Below are positions 1 through 10,619 of a DNA stretch of 64,000 nucleotides, one piece after another; position 1 is the first letter of the stretch, and every line of letters begins with the position of its first letter. The stretch is taken from contig JAJSOM010000011.1 of NCBI GenBank assembly GCA_023052935.1, forward strand, positions 112,170-176,169, written 5' to 3'. The notes under the pieces were generated by a model that worked only from the letters and a program-made list of their open reading frames with translations, did no database searches and was not told where the DNA came from. Source of the stretch: Piezodorus guildinii (taxonomy: Eukaryota > Arthropoda > Insecta > Hemiptera > Pentatomidae). A program made the position numbers and the translations under genes.

Positions 1-333
1 ATTTCCCTTACTAAATATTTCATATATAAGTATGTGAAAGTTAAAAATTATAACTTTGATCTAGGGTCATTTCTGGATGACAGGGTGTCCGCAATCCGTT
101 GTATGACTAATGACTAGAAGATGAAATTACAATGAGTTCGCGTCTTGGTATCTGGGTGGCTTTTAACATTGACTTTGATCCTCCGCCCTTAGTCTTGGCC
201 CAACTCACTTAAAAGTCGAGGTGGGATGATGGGAAAAAAAAATCTGTCTATCTGGGAAAAGTAGTAGATTTTAGGTATAAATATTAATAATCTATTGTAT
301 TCGTAGTCAGGGAGTAATTTAATAATTTTATCT

Positions 334-369
334 AAGTTTCGGCTCTAGCTTGTGAGACATCATTAGGGC
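334..369 (-). ncRNA. degenerate hammerhead ribozyme-like motif
   Basis: On the minus strand this reads as the recurrent motif CTGATGA - stem II - GAAAC found elsewhere in the window, but with changes: the core box reads CTAATGA and stem II is only partly paired. It probably is a decayed piece of a Penelope-like repeat. It lies just outside the CR1-like LINE tail that begins at 378. Confidence 0.45.
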
Positions 370-377
370 ATTATCAA

Positions 378-945
378 TAAATTCTTTATTATCCTGGGAC
401 ATGTCCATTTAGAATAAAAAATACAGAATTTACAAAATGTGCTTTGCAGTATTAGAGTAAGTTAAATACATGTTAACAAGTTAATAATTACTTATATAAA
501 ATTAGACATATTCAAATGATAATATATTTGTTCATTATATAATATATATTGACATATTTGTTCTATTGAGCCTGGATATTCATTAAATGATTAAATATGC
601 GGGATTTAAAAGTTGAAAGAGAGTTGGAGTGACTTATGGAAGGAGAGATAGAATTCCATTGGATTGAGGATCGAAAGGATCTGTCGAAATGTGCAGTTCG
701 GTGGGCCATTCTGTATAAATCTGAAGGCCAGGAGCGTGTACAGCGGGGATGGACAGAGGATTTGAATTGTAGGAGGTCAAAAATGTTTGATGGGCGGCGG
801 GATTGGGTAACTTGGTAAAGGAATAACGCAAGGAAATACTTGCGGCGATTGGAAGGATGAAGCCACTTCAACTCGCCATAAAATTGGGACACGGAGGTGT
901 ACCTGGAGACCCCGAAGATGAATCGGACAAAGCAATTAATTAGAG
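378..945 (-). pseudogene. CR1-like LINE, 3' end with RT C-terminal region
   Basis: Minus-strand reading from about 945 to 563 gives an open stretch with CFVRFIFGVSRYTSVSQFYG, then ELKWLHPSNRRKYFLALFLYQV and a WNSIS...F motif followed by FKSRIFNHL. This order (variable-region CIRF, L-WLP-RR-YF, WN-LP, FK--L) is the usual C-terminus of CR1-type reverse transcriptase ORFs. It ends at 563 and is followed by a tail to 378 whose end (CCAGGATAATAAAGAATT on the minus strand) resembles the tails at 16978, 28276 and 53340. The 5' part is missing, so this is a truncated, inactive copy. The clade is inferred from motif order; a Jockey relative is possible. Confidence 0.65.
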
Positions 946-1129
946 TTTTTTTTTAACCCGAGATCCTCAGAAACAGCAACCCCTACCGTACAGCAATAGT
1001 CGAAATGGGGAAATATTAGAGAGGTACCGAGGAGTTTTCGGGTTTCATACAGGAATACGGCGATGGAGGGAATATAGTCGCATTAAGGTTGAATAGGTTC
1101 GACGGGAGATTTCGGAAATATGATTTTTG

Positions 1130-1297
1130 AAGGATGGCGTTTGGTCGAAGGTTATAAACATTACTGAACCATGTCCAAGCATAAACTGTGTTGGCTCTGT
1201 GTTGATAAACCACAAGCTTGAGCCGAAACGTCGGCAAAATTAAAATATTTAAAGAAAGACTGACTCCCGATTATTTCCTATAACTATAATAGTTTCT
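1130..1297 (+). mobile_element. hammerhead-bearing PLE-type repeat, arm split by a LINE
   Basis: The stretch with ACTGAACCATGTCCAAGC, GAGCCGAAACGTCGGC and the flank to CTATAATAGTTTCT matches the right arm of the palindromic element at 14346-14562. The repeat resumes at 2296-2345 after a Jockey-like insertion that duplicated ATAATAGTTTCT. Only the 3' half of the hammerhead core (GAGCC-GAAA-CGTCGGC, about 1207-1245) remains; the CTGATGA box is lost. No protein is encoded here. Confidence 0.6.
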
Positions 1298-2295
1298 GAA
1301 ATAATTCTTTATTGAGTAATATTACAATCAGTCCTATTTTGGATTTTTTTAATAGTGATAAAGTTCAACATTCATACTACATTCACACAATATATACAAA
1401 ACAATAAAGTTATAAAATAATAATACAATATACATATATACAAAACAAAATAAATAAAAATATATACAAAAGTCACTCATACATATATACAATTCTCAAG
1501 CTTACAGCACGTGAGTGGAGAATCTAGCCAATGCTAGAACTCCAATTTACATGCTACAAGTCGTCTCTAGGCCACTGCCGTTTCAGCCTTCTAGAAGGAT
1601 GGTAAGGATGTGTGGAGCTGGATAAGGATTGAGCTAGGGGATTAGGGTGATGGATAAGGTTCTGAGGTATGGTTGGATACATAATAAGGAGCATTAACTA
1701 TTGTTCGGAGGACTTTAGATTGGAAGGATTGAATGCGTTTGATGTTAGAATATTTGGCTGTCCCCCACAGTTCAAAACCGTAGGTCCAGATAGGTTTCAG
1801 TACTGTCTTGTATATAAGCAGTTTGTTCTCGATAGATAGTTTGGAATTTCTGTTCAGTAGTCTGTATAATTGTCGATTAAGTTCTTGTCGTTTAAGTCTA
1901 GTATGCGGGTTCCAAGTTAGTCTTTTGTCCATAAGGAGGCCAAGATACCGGACTGTAGAAAGGAAGCGGAACGGAGATAAAGAGAACTGGAGGGCAGGAT
2001 TGTCTTCGAAGGGTGAAGGTGACATGTTTGCATTTTGATTAATTGACTTTGATTCTCCAGTTGTTACACCAGTCTTCAATTTGAGAAAGGTGCGTTTGGA
2101 GGCCTATGGATGATATTTCGGTATCTAAGTGAGAGGATAGGATAGCTGTGTCATCAGCGTACGTTGCTAGGAAGGTATTAGGGCAAACAGGAATATCAGC
2201 CGTGTATATATTGTAGAGGATAGGACCAAGGACACTGCCTTGAGGAACACCGGATTCGATTGGATAATAATTGGAATATTCTGCACCACAGCGAA
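1298..2295 (-). mobile_element. Jockey-like LINE (subfamily A), 5'-truncated copy
   Basis: Perfect 12-bp duplication ATAATAGTTTCT at 1286-1297 and 2296-2307 brackets the insertion. Minus-strand translation shows the reverse transcriptase from motif B (GVPQGSVLGPILYNIYTA near 2265-2190) through the catalytic YADDT (near 2150), the WC-NWRIKVNQ thumb-side motif, YLGLLMDKRLTWNPH, and IWTYGFELWGTAKYS. It then breaks down past the SKVLRTIVNAPYYV motif. Frameshifts interrupt the frame near 2080-2040. The 3' end at 1298 is AT-rich. It is closely similar in layout to the copy at 28509-29452. Inactive because the endonuclease and half of the RT are missing. Confidence 0.8.
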
Positions 2296-2345
2296 ATAAT
2301 AGTTTCTACAGTCGATAAATGTTCAATATAGGAGAATTTTACTAT

Positions 2346-2788
2346 TTTTTTTAAGGAGTTTTTAAAAAATATATTTCGTTTAGTTAGAACCATGTAACGA
2401 CCGTTGTAATAGTAAAGTCCCAAGCAATTAGGAATAGAGGAGATAGACATGGAGAAGAGAGTGAGATAGCTAGGTTCGTGCCGGGGTCCCATTTCCCCAG
2501 CCAGGGACAGCCACGGGGATGAACCGCTAACAGCAGAACCTCTCGCCTCATTTCCTCTCCCGCGGCTCTGTTCTCTGTCAGGCGGGTCAGATATCATTAG
2601 TTCTCTAAGTGACACCATTAGGCCCGGTTCGTGGATCGGCGTCAATCCATCTGATAGCCTATAGACCTCATTCTTTAAACTATGCGGCCTTATACAAGGG
2701 TCTATTGATGTAAAAAAAGTCTTGTATATTCCATATTAATTGTTACTTCCTTCAACAATTTCATATTCTAATACTAAATAAGAAACAA
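2346..2788. other. unclassified, with a GC-rich island
   Basis: AT-rich flank followed by a GC-richer patch at about 2465-2645 that has an open frame on the minus strand but no recognisable domain. I see no repeat copy of it elsewhere in the window. Confidence 0.3.
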
Positions 2789-3262
2789 CCCTCACACAAG
2801 ACTTAAACGACAAGAAACTGCTCAAAAATACCGATTACTACAACACTTAATAGACAAACGTTCAAAACTTCCAGTATATTACAAAAGACTCATTTACATC
2901 ACTGTTATCAGAACTATTCGGACATATGGAATCGAGCTTTGGGGCTCTACGAAACCATCTAATTCCTTCCGCAACCAATCCTTACAATCCAATCACAAAT
3001 CAACTCCTCCATAATGACCTAAACATCCCATTTGTTGCCGACCTAGCCCGTTCCTCTTTTCATTCCAAACTCCCTACTCACACAAACCCACTTGTCCGTG
3101 ATTTATCTTCCTTAGATATCCCTAATAACCCTCCGAGGCGATTGAAAAGAAGTTGGCCTACTGGACCAACTGCCTTTTTTTCTCAAAACATTTTCATGAC
3201 TGTTCTTCATACTGCAAATTTACTCATTGTGTTTTTTAATACAGTTGTAAATTTTAATAAAT
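2789..3262 (+). pseudogene. Jockey-like LINE (subfamily B) RT C-terminus, decayed
   Basis: The DNA matches the 3' part of the better preserved copy at 8347-9239: RLKRQETA, LLQHLIDKRSKLPVYYKRLIY, IRTYGIELWGSTKPSN, then after a short deletion LNIPFVADLARSSFHSKLP, NPLVRDLSSLDIPNNPPRRL and KRSWP. Only about 160 codons survive, with a deletion of the KILRxILNAPYFVTNK segment and a diverged end. The 3'UTR with TACAGTTGTAAATTTTAATAA is retained to 3262. Confidence 0.75.
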
Positions 3263-3284
3263 AAAACTAAAATAGGAAAATAAT

Positions 3285-3957
3285 ATATTATTAAAATACA
3301 GTTGAAAAATGAAAATAGGTGAAACTAATATAGATTTTATATAGAAACATTTATTAAACAATCTAATATGTTATTATAACAATGAGTTAGTTTATCAGTT
3401 TTTCATCACTCCCCATGAACATTAACAAAAATTGCTCTATGCCGTTAGTAGAATACAAATTATAAATATATGCGTTATTTATCAATTCTAACAAGATGAT
3501 GCGATTTTTTACATCTACAAAATTAAGAAAGGTATTTCAGAGGAAGAAAATTTAAAATTTTAGCATTTAAACACTGTCAGACTATTAAAGCCAATTAAAT
3601 TTTATATCGATACAGCGAGTTTAGTTTCTTCTCTTTATAACGGTTTTTAAGTAAATCTTAAAAAATGTGCGAAATGCACGGTATAATGTGGCTCTTCTGG
3701 TTAGCCGATTTTAATGAAAAAGTAGCTGTAACATCACGGTGGTATAATTCTCTTTGATACGAAATTTCAGTTTCACACGACTTTTCGTTTTCGTGCTAAA
3801 TTTACCACTCATACATAAACTGACCCTTTTGCGGGACTTGGTCATTTAGACTCAGGGTACCCTAAAACGTATATTTCCGGTGAAAAGTCTAATTCGACAA
3901 TGTTCAAGATCGCAATGCTTTTCCTTACAATATATTTTATATATGAATAAATGAAAG
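3285..3957 (+). repeat. family H repeat (Helentron/INE-1-like), 5'-truncated
   Basis: Matches the interior and 3' end of family H: ACTGTCAGACTATT, the ATCGATACAGCGAGTTT block, GTGGCTCTTCTGGTTAGC, TTTGCGGGACTTGGTCATTT, and a weakened terminal palindrome followed by ATGAAAGTAA. The 5' end with GTGCGGGCAACACACG is missing. See 38648-39384 for a complete copy and its structure. Confidence 0.7.
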
Positions 3958-4194
3958 TAAATATTAAAAGTTAATTAAAATCGATAATATAAGAACAGAA
4001 AAAGGAAGTAAAAACATAAAGAAAAAGTTAGTATATTAACATAAAAAAATCGAGAAATGAAAGATAAATATAGTGAAGAAAACTGTGTAATATAACATTG
4101 AAGTGAATTCGAAGACAGACGACAAAAAAAAGAAAAAAAAAGTTAAAATTCAGGCAGTCATTTTGACTGCTAAAAAAAGTAAAAATTTGTTTTT
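3958..4194. other. A-rich unclassified spacer
   Basis: Purine/A-rich sequence with AAAG and AAAAAG runs and no motif I can name. It contains the left target site of the Jockey-like insertion that starts at 4207. Confidence 0.3.
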
Positions 4195-4725
4195 AAATTC
4201 TCTCTTGCCTTTGACCGAATCTGACACCCGGGATTGCATTACAAGCTCCGTTTATTTTTCCCTCCTACCTATTTTCTTATTATCCAGTCCTACCTCGCAG
4301 ATAGATCTTTCAAAATTAATCACGATAGTTCCTATTCCTCCCTGTTTTCTCAATCTGCTGGTGTTCCTCAAGGCAGCATCCTAGGACCCGTTCTTTATAC
4401 AATCTATACAGCTGATATCCCAACCCATCCTAAAACATTCCTTTCTACCTAAGATGATGACAAAAGTATGCTATCAGTAGATAATGATCCAGTTACTGCC
4501 TCCCACACTCTTATATCCCACATCCGAGACCTTGAGGTATGGTGCCAGAATTGGAGGATAAATTTAATTCTAACAAATCCCACCAGATAACATTTAGCCT
4601 TCGTCGTAAACCAATGACTTCCTGCTCTACAGTATCCTTTAATGACACTCCACTAGCCCCTGTCAACAGAATCGATACCTAGGACTCCACCTTGACAAAC
4701 GTCTAACGACTAACGAATCCCCATA

Positions 4726-5865
4726 ATAATAATATAATATAATTATAATAATAGGCTTACCGAACCCAAAGGTTCGATGCCGATACCACCAAACTTCGCC
4801 TGCACAGACTCGTCCAATGTTCGCCGGTCAAGCCCAAGCCCCCGAGATCAGCTTTAATGCAATCCTCCCATCGCCGCTTCGGCCTACTTTTCGGACGCCT
4901 ACTAGTCGGATCAGCAAATACCAACTTTCTCGGAATCCGTTCCTCACCGAGCCCAACAATTTTACTCGCCCATTTGAGTCTCCGCGACGCTAATAACTCA
5001 ATTATATTCACAGGATACAAGTTCCGCAATACCGCGTTGTGCAACCTTCTAAACTCCCCAGTGCCCTCATCCCTCTTCGGACCAAATATTTTACGCAGCA
5101 CCTTATTTTCGAAAACCTTAAGCCGTTGTTCATCCCTCAAAGTAAGCGGCCACGTTTCACATCCGTAAAGAACCGTTGGAAGAATAATAGTTTTATAAAT
5201 TCTAACCTTTAAGTTTTTAGATAGAAGCCGTGAGCTAAGTAACTTAGCAACTGAATAATAACACGCATTTCCCACCTTTAACCGGGACCTTATTTCTTCC
5301 TGGATTTCATTTTTTCTAGTTATAATTGAACCTAAATACTTGAATTTCTCTACGTGTTTAAAAGTATGCCCTGATACATCAATATCACCAAGATCGATTC
5401 CGTTTCTGCTACTAATCATATATTTCGTCTTATCGGGATTTAATTCGAGTCCTATTTCTTTACCGGTTTTTATTAACACATTTGTATTTAGCTGTATGGT
5501 TTCCGTGTCTTCGCCTAGCAGTACCAAATCATCGGCATACCCCAAAACCGAAATGTTTTCACCCATATTTAAGCCTTTCTCGGTACACATCACCTTTTCT
5601 ATGACATATTCTAAAGCTATATTAAACAAAACAGGTGAAAGGTAGTCACCCTGTTTCAAACCAGATCGCACCTCAAATCTCTCGGAGTAATTACGACCGA
5701 TTCTAACTTTATGAAATGTTTCCGACAAACACATCTCTACTAGGTTTACTAACTTTCTAGGTATTCCCTGTTCAGTCATGATGTTATATAACTTCTGACG
5801 GTCTATTGAATCATACGCCTTTTTAATATCGATAAAAAGTTGATGGACTACACCGTTGTATTCCA
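4726..5865 (-). mobile_element. RTE/R4-like LINE insertion with 18-bp TSD
   Basis: GACTAACGAATCCCCATA occurs at 4708-4725 and again at 5866-5883, an exact 18-bp duplication, so the boundaries are firm. The element lies on the minus strand: its 3' tail is the TAA/ATT-rich tract at 4726-4752 and its 5' end is truncated within the RT gene at 5865. It landed in an existing Jockey-like copy. Related fragments lie at 41030-41696, 48731-49446 and 58541-58653, all on the minus strand. Confidence 0.85.
4757..5779 (-). pseudogene. LINE reverse transcriptase C-terminal half (340 codons open)
   Basis: The frame is open well past the first ATG. It contains RT motif B as SGLKQGDYLSPVLFNIALEY (about residues 38-57), the catalytic LGYADDLVLL (about 83-92), LNPDKTKYM, FKYLGSIITRKNEIQEEI, the ILPTVLYGCETWPLT motif (about 203-217) and a basic tail RRPKSRPKRRWEDC. 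YGCETW and the KYLGS box are typical of RTE/R4-type 'endonuclease-reverse transcriptase' proteins. The endonuclease and RT motifs 0-A are absent because of 5' truncation, although the remaining frame has no stop. The exact clade is uncertain. Confidence 0.8.
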
Positions 5866-6116
5866 GACTAACGAATCCCCATACAAGACTGAAACGACAA
5901 GAAACTGCCCGACGTTTTCGACTACTTCAACACTTACTGGACAAACGCTACAACCTTCCACTTAATTACAAAAGACTCATATATATGGCCACTGGGTAGT
6001 GTCTCTACATGTATTTCATGACAGTTTTATATATTACCATCACATTTACTAGATGTATTTTTATTTAATACGGTTGTAAATTTCAATAAATATGTTAAAA
6101 AAAAAAATTCTCTCTT

Positions 6117-6564
6117 AGCACTAGAATTTTATCGGGAAGAAGAGTACGTTTGTATAATTAGATTCTGTTGAAAATGCACGTTCTGTTATCGCTTTGTTTT
6201 GTTTATTTCCTTTATCTAATTCTTCTTTCATATTTGTAAGTCGAAATAATTATGTAATTCGGAGTCTAAATCGTATAATCATTGTCTGCTACGGATTTAC
6301 ATGATTGGAAAACCACCTGGAGCTCTGCACATGATATTGCTTTGAAAATTCCACAATAACACTCTATAGAGAGACAGACCCCGCGATGAGAGAAATGGCA
6401 GATTGAAATCCCGCATGCTGTCCCGCGTTCCATCAGGGCGATTAATGTCCACTCCGGCGTGTGGTCGCAAATTGCCAGCTACGACTCTCTCTTTAAAAAC
6501 CGGGTTCGATTCTTGCTGGGATGTAGCCCAATCAAAGGTTATGATATTCCTAATCTGCATTTAT
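6117..6564. other. unclassified
   Basis: AT-rich flank after a Jockey 3' end, then a GC-richer 200-bp stretch (about 6310-6500) carrying short opposite-strand open frames with no recognisable domain. Confidence 0.25.
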
Positions 6565-6783
6565 ATGGGAGAAAACGAAAAGTCCTATAAAACTGAAATT
6601 CCATATTTAAGACAAATATACGCCCGAGACGTTACAAAACCTTTCGATGCAAGCGGTTCGATGTAAAAGGTGATGGGTTTTAACATCATGCAGGTTTCAT
6701 TCTGATTGAAATAATCTGACAGGGCTAAAATACCGATATTTTAATTGTTCCTCCTTTAAACATCTTTAATTTTGCAGATTCTA

Positions 6784-6815
<32 letters not shown>

Positions 6816-6985
6816 GTTACTATTGATGAAAAACAGGTAAATATATAAATAAGTAGGACGAATTCGATTTTCAACTAAAGAATAAAAAAAAAAAAAAAAA
6901 AAACATTTTTATAATATACCGTTGGAAGCGGAGGGAATTAAAAGTAGTGTGTTGCCCGCATCAGATTTTTTTACTTTCACAAAAC
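6565..6985 (-). repeat. family H repeat, internally deleted
   Basis: Reverse orientation: AGGTTTCATTCTGATTGAAA, CTGACAGGGCT, AAAACAGGTAAATAT, ATATACCGTTGGAA and finally GTGTGTTGCCCGCATCAGA near 6950-6967 are family H blocks in order, but the segment before the outer end is shortened. A 28-A tract at 6784-6811 and a second A-run at 6882-6902 interrupt it. Confidence 0.7.
6784..6811 (+). repeat. poly(A) tract
   Basis: Twenty-eight consecutive A residues inside a family H copy. No LINE coding sequence is attached to it, so it is either an expanded homopolymer or a trace of a lost insertion. Confidence 0.9.
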
Positions 6986-6989
6986 TATA

Positions 6990-7375
6990 TACGAAATATA
7001 TAGTAAGGGAAGGTATTGCAATCGAAAAATTTTGGATTCCAGTTTTCGACTGAAATACACGTTTTAGGGTACCCTGAGTTCAAATAACTAAGTCCCGAAA
7101 AAAAGTCTGTGTGTGTTTGGTAAGTCCAGCCCAAAAAAGCAAAGTCCTATTAAACTGAAATTTCATATTTAAAACAACTATACGTCCAGCAACTTTTTCA
7201 TCAAAATCGGCTAACCAGAAGAGCCACTTTATACCTTGCATTTTGCACTTCTTTAACACTTTTTCAAAAACGGTTCTAACGATTTTGATTAAACTCGCTA
7301 TATCGATGTAAAAGTTTATAGGCTTTAATATCATTTAGGTTTCATTCTGATTGAAATTCGTAAATATTTAATATT
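6990..7375 (-). repeat. family H repeat, truncated
   Basis: Starts with the terminal palindrome region (ATATATAGTAAGGGAAGG) and follows the family order in reverse: TTTAGGGTACCCTGAGTT, AGTCCCGAAAAAAAGTCTGTGTG, CAGAAGAGCCACTTTATACC, GATTAAACTCGCTATATCG, AGGTTTCATTCTGATTG. It stops near 7375 and directly abuts the previous copy. Confidence 0.7.
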
Positions 7376-8338
7376 TTAATATTCTTTAATCTAAATCACA
7401 TGTTTATAACAAAACTGAATACACTTTATATTTAACTTAAAACTTTTTTAACTATAAGTTAATTTAATAGTTCTTAAATTGACTTTAAACGATCATGCTA
7501 TTTCAAAACAAATAAACCTGATAAATAAATGATGAAGTTTTATAGACAATGAGATAAGTGAATATTTATTATAATACGCTGAAGTTATATGAGAGTGTAT
7601 GATATTCCACTATCACCAAATCTCACGAATTTTCAAAAAAGGCTGTAGGTTAGCATTAATGTGACAAATCAAAGCCACAAACGGTGAAAAGACCGATCAG
7701 TTTATATTTGAGTAAATCTCTAAGAAGTTACAACCATAAAATTTTCTATATATGTTTAGTTTTTATTTATTGTTTAAAAGCTTTACTATTGAAAATAATA
7801 AACTAAAATTTTAAAGAAAGATTATTGATTTATTTTTAAATGTTAATAAATTGGCTGAGAACCATTTGGATAAGGAGTGTCCCCTCTAAAGCCATATTAA
7901 GATAATTCCTATTCACTTAAAATTATAATTTAATCTTCCGTCAAAGAAATTTTCCTGGCTCGAATGAAATTGAAAGATAGTGATCCTATAATGGAAACTA
8001 AATTTGCCTTCAACTGACTTTTACCGTTGAGGGTTAAAAATTAAAAAATAATATTGTCATAGAAAGTTAGAATAGATCTTATTACGAAACTGTTAACTTG
8101 GCAAATTAAAAAAAAAAGGTTATCATTCAAAGTATAAATTCCACATTTTCTTAGATAGTTCTTATTATATTTTTTTAATACAATATACAAGTACGAGTGA
8201 TTTCCTAAATACTACAGAAAATTAAAATATGCCTTTAAAATTAAAATTACAAGAAAGGAAGATGAAACTGAATGTATCGTACGTAGAAATAACCGAGTCA
8301 GCCTTTTTTTTTTTTTTTTTTTTTTTTATTATTTTAAT
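7376..8338. other. AT-rich sequence, no gene seen
   Basis: About 960 bp of low-GC sequence with scattered stops in all frames. A 24-T tract lies at 8304-8327 immediately before the hammerhead-type repeat that was the target of the next LINE. Confidence 0.35.
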
Positions 8339-8346
8339 TTTGCCGC

Positions 8347-9239
8347 TACACGGTATATACAGCTGATATCTCCATCCATCCTAGCACTGTCCTCACTACC
8401 TATGCTGATGACACTTGTGTATTATCAGTAAACAATGATTCAACTGTCGCATCACAAAACCTTCAGTCACACATCGACTCCATTGAAGAATGGTGTCAGA
8501 AATGGAGAATTAAAATAAATCCTAACAAATCCCATCAAATCACGTTTACCCTTCGTCGCAAACCTATGACCTCCTGTCCCACTGTATCCTTTAGTAACAT
8601 CCCACTAATACCTGTTGAACAGATCCGCTACCTAGGACTCCACCTTGACAAACGTCTAACTTGGAACCCTCACACCAGACTGAAAAGACAAGAAACTACT
8701 CGCAGATACCGATTGTTACAACACTTACTTGACAAACGTTCAAAGCTTCCAATCTACTACAAAAAACTAATTTACATAGCCATTATTAGACCTATTTGGA
8801 CATATGGTATTGAGCTATGGGGATCCACCAAGCCATCAAATTCCTCCCGCATCCAATCCTTACAATGCAAAATCCTCCGAAAGATCCTAAATGCTCCGTA
8901 TTTTGTCACTAATAAAACTATCCATAAAGACCTGAATATTCCGTTAGTTGCAGACTTAGCCAGAACTAGATATACCTCATTTAATTCCAAACTACCAGCC
9001 CACTCAAACCCGCTTGTCCGAATCCTCTCATCTCCATATATTCCTGATAATCGTCGGAGGCGCCTGAAAAGACGGTGGCCTCGAGACCTGCTAATGACAT
9101 AAACATTGAAGTGCTACCGCTGGGTAGCTACTTCACAAGACTTTTCGAGCCAATTGTTACTTTTTTTTTCACATTTACTTGTTGTATTTTCCTATACAGT
9201 TGTAAATATCAATGAATAAATAAAAAAAAAAAAAAAAAA
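8347..9239 (+). mobile_element. Jockey-like LINE (subfamily B), best preserved 3' half
   Basis: The element sits between two copies of TTTGCCGC (8339-8346 and 9240-9247), which I read as its target duplication. An uninterrupted frame from about 8350 to 9102 starts inside the RT at YTADISIHPSTVLTTYADDT (catalytic YADD). It continues with WCQKWRIKINPNKSHQITF, YLGLHLDKRLTWNPHTRLK, PIWTYGIELWGSTKPSNSS, KILRKILNAPYFVTNKTIH and ends with RRRLKRRWPRDLLMT. A 120-bp 3'UTR with TACAGTTGTAAATATCAATG and a poly(A) at 9222-9239 follows. 5'-truncated, but the surviving frame is intact, so it is relatively young. It inserted into a hammerhead motif. Confidence 0.85.
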
Positions 9240-9242
9240 TTT

Positions 9243-9284
9243 GCCGCCGTTCCGACTAAAAATTGTGAGCCATCATCAGGGCTA
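9243..9284 (-). ncRNA. hammerhead ribozyme-like motif, damaged
   Basis: Minus strand: GCC-CTGATGA-T-GGCTCAC...-GTCGGAACGG. The CTGATGA box is intact, but stem II lost pairing and GAAA became GGAA. The upstream part of the same repeat (ATTTTAATTTTGCCGC) is at 8331-8346, separated by the Jockey-like insertion. Confidence 0.55.
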
Positions 9285-9623
9285 CAAACATTAGAACAAA
9301 ATAGATACATATCAATATAATAATGAAAAATTATGAATGTAGTGACTATGATAAAATATAAAAAATATATAAATATACATAGCTATTATAGATACAAATA
9401 ATAATGTGATGATAAGTATGAAATCAAAACATATAGAGGTAAAAAATATATAAACGTACCATTACTGTAATACATGTCAAGTATAAAATGAAGAAATCGA
9501 AAACATCGATAATGTAAAACATACAAAACCCCCTGGCGGTTTTACCTTTAAATATAAATACTACAGCTTGTCTTTTTTATAGTTTTTCAAAATTATACAA
9601 AGGAGAAACAAAAATAAAAAAAA
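9285..9623 (+). repeat. AT-rich flank, partly duplicated at 44560-44699
   Basis: Mostly AT-rich sequence downstream of a hammerhead motif. The last 150 bp (from AATCGAAAACATCGATAATG through ACAGCTTGTC to the family H start) is found inverted at 44560-44699, again directly against a family H end. The shared flank means the two family H copies were moved together with neighbouring DNA. Confidence 0.55.
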
Positions 9624-10494
9624 TCTGGTGCGGGCAACACACGACTTTCACTTACTTTGGTTTTTAGAATCGATGAAATAATCTTCAAATAGAGTAAGAG
9701 ATAAAAAATGAGTAAAATTAAAAAGAATTAATTAAATAGAATTTCTATAGAAACATGTATTTTATTAAAAAATCTATTATATTATTATGTAAACTAATCA
9801 GTTAGTTTTATCGGCTTTTCATTACTCTCTATTAACTTTTAAAAGCTTGTGTATAATATAATATGTTTTCTAAAATCTTTAGCTTTCCAACGGTATACCA
9901 TACATATTTATTACTAGTCTTATGTTCAAAAAAAAAAAAAAAAATGCATTTAAAATCTTTTATTTCAGTTTTCTCCTTTAGTTGTTTTTTAAATTCTCAC
10001 AACATACATATATAGCTGTTATTTATCAATACTAACAAGATAATTTGGTTATTTTTATAGAATCTACAAAATTAAAGGTACTTTAGAAAAAGAAAATTTA
10101 GAATACCGGCATTTAAGCACTGTCAGACCATTATAATCAGAATGAAACCTACAAGATATTAAAGCCTAATAAATTTTACATCGATATAGCGAGTTTAATC
10201 AAAATCGTCGGAATAGTTTTCGAGAAAATCGAAAAAAGGTGCAAAATGCATGGTATAAAGTGGATCTTCTGGTAAGCTCATTTTGATTAAAACTGTTTTG
10301 TAACGTCTTGGCCTTTGTCTTAAATATGAAATTTTAGTTTCATAGGATTTACCGTTTTCGCCCGGGAGCTTCCACACACACAGATCTTTTTGCGGGACTT
10401 GGTTATTTGGACTCAGTGGACCCTAAAATGTGTAATTCTCTTGAAAACTTGAATTCGAAAATTTTCACAATCACTATATATAGTAAGTAAAAGT
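9624..10494 (+). repeat. family H repeat, near full length
   Basis: Begins TCTGGTGCGGGCAACACACG-ACTTTCACTTAC and ends in ACTATATATAGTAAGTAAAAGT. Contains the family blocks TAAGCACTGTCAGACCATT, ATCGATATAGCGAGTTTAAT, TGGATCTTCTGGTAAGCTC and a short CACACACACAG microsatellite before TTTTTGCGGGACTTGG. The inner inverted repeats ACTTTCACTTAC / GTAAGTAAAAGT remain recognisable. Confidence 0.75.
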
Positions 10495-10619
10495 AATGTG
10501 TAAAATATAGTTTTTACATAAAATTATAAATAGTAGAATCTGATTAGAGGATAAAAGAACCACGAGGTATATAAAAAACAAAACAAGAAGTTATACAAAC
10601 GAAAAGAAATATATAAAGT

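Larger units (their letters stand above)
4207..6104 (+). mobile_element. Jockey-like LINE (subfamily B), split by a second LINE
   Basis: A 12-bp duplication AAATTCTCTCTT at 4195-4206 and 6105-6116 brackets this 5'-truncated copy. The first half (to 4725) encodes RT motif B (SAGVPQGSILGPVLYTIYTADIP), but the catalytic box reads stop-DDD where YADD is expected (about 4450). It goes on with WCQNWRI and LGLHLDKRL. A second LINE (4726-5865) interrupts it, and it resumes with RLKRQETARRFRLLQHLLDKRYNLPLNYKRLIY, a deletion, and the 3'UTR ending in an A-run at 6096-6107. Dead copy; its insertion is older than that of the LINE inside it. Confidence 0.8.

Noticed and set aside
4857..5645. Plus-strand frames of about 100 codons
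   Set aside because: Antisense shadows of the RTE/R4-like RT on the minus strand.
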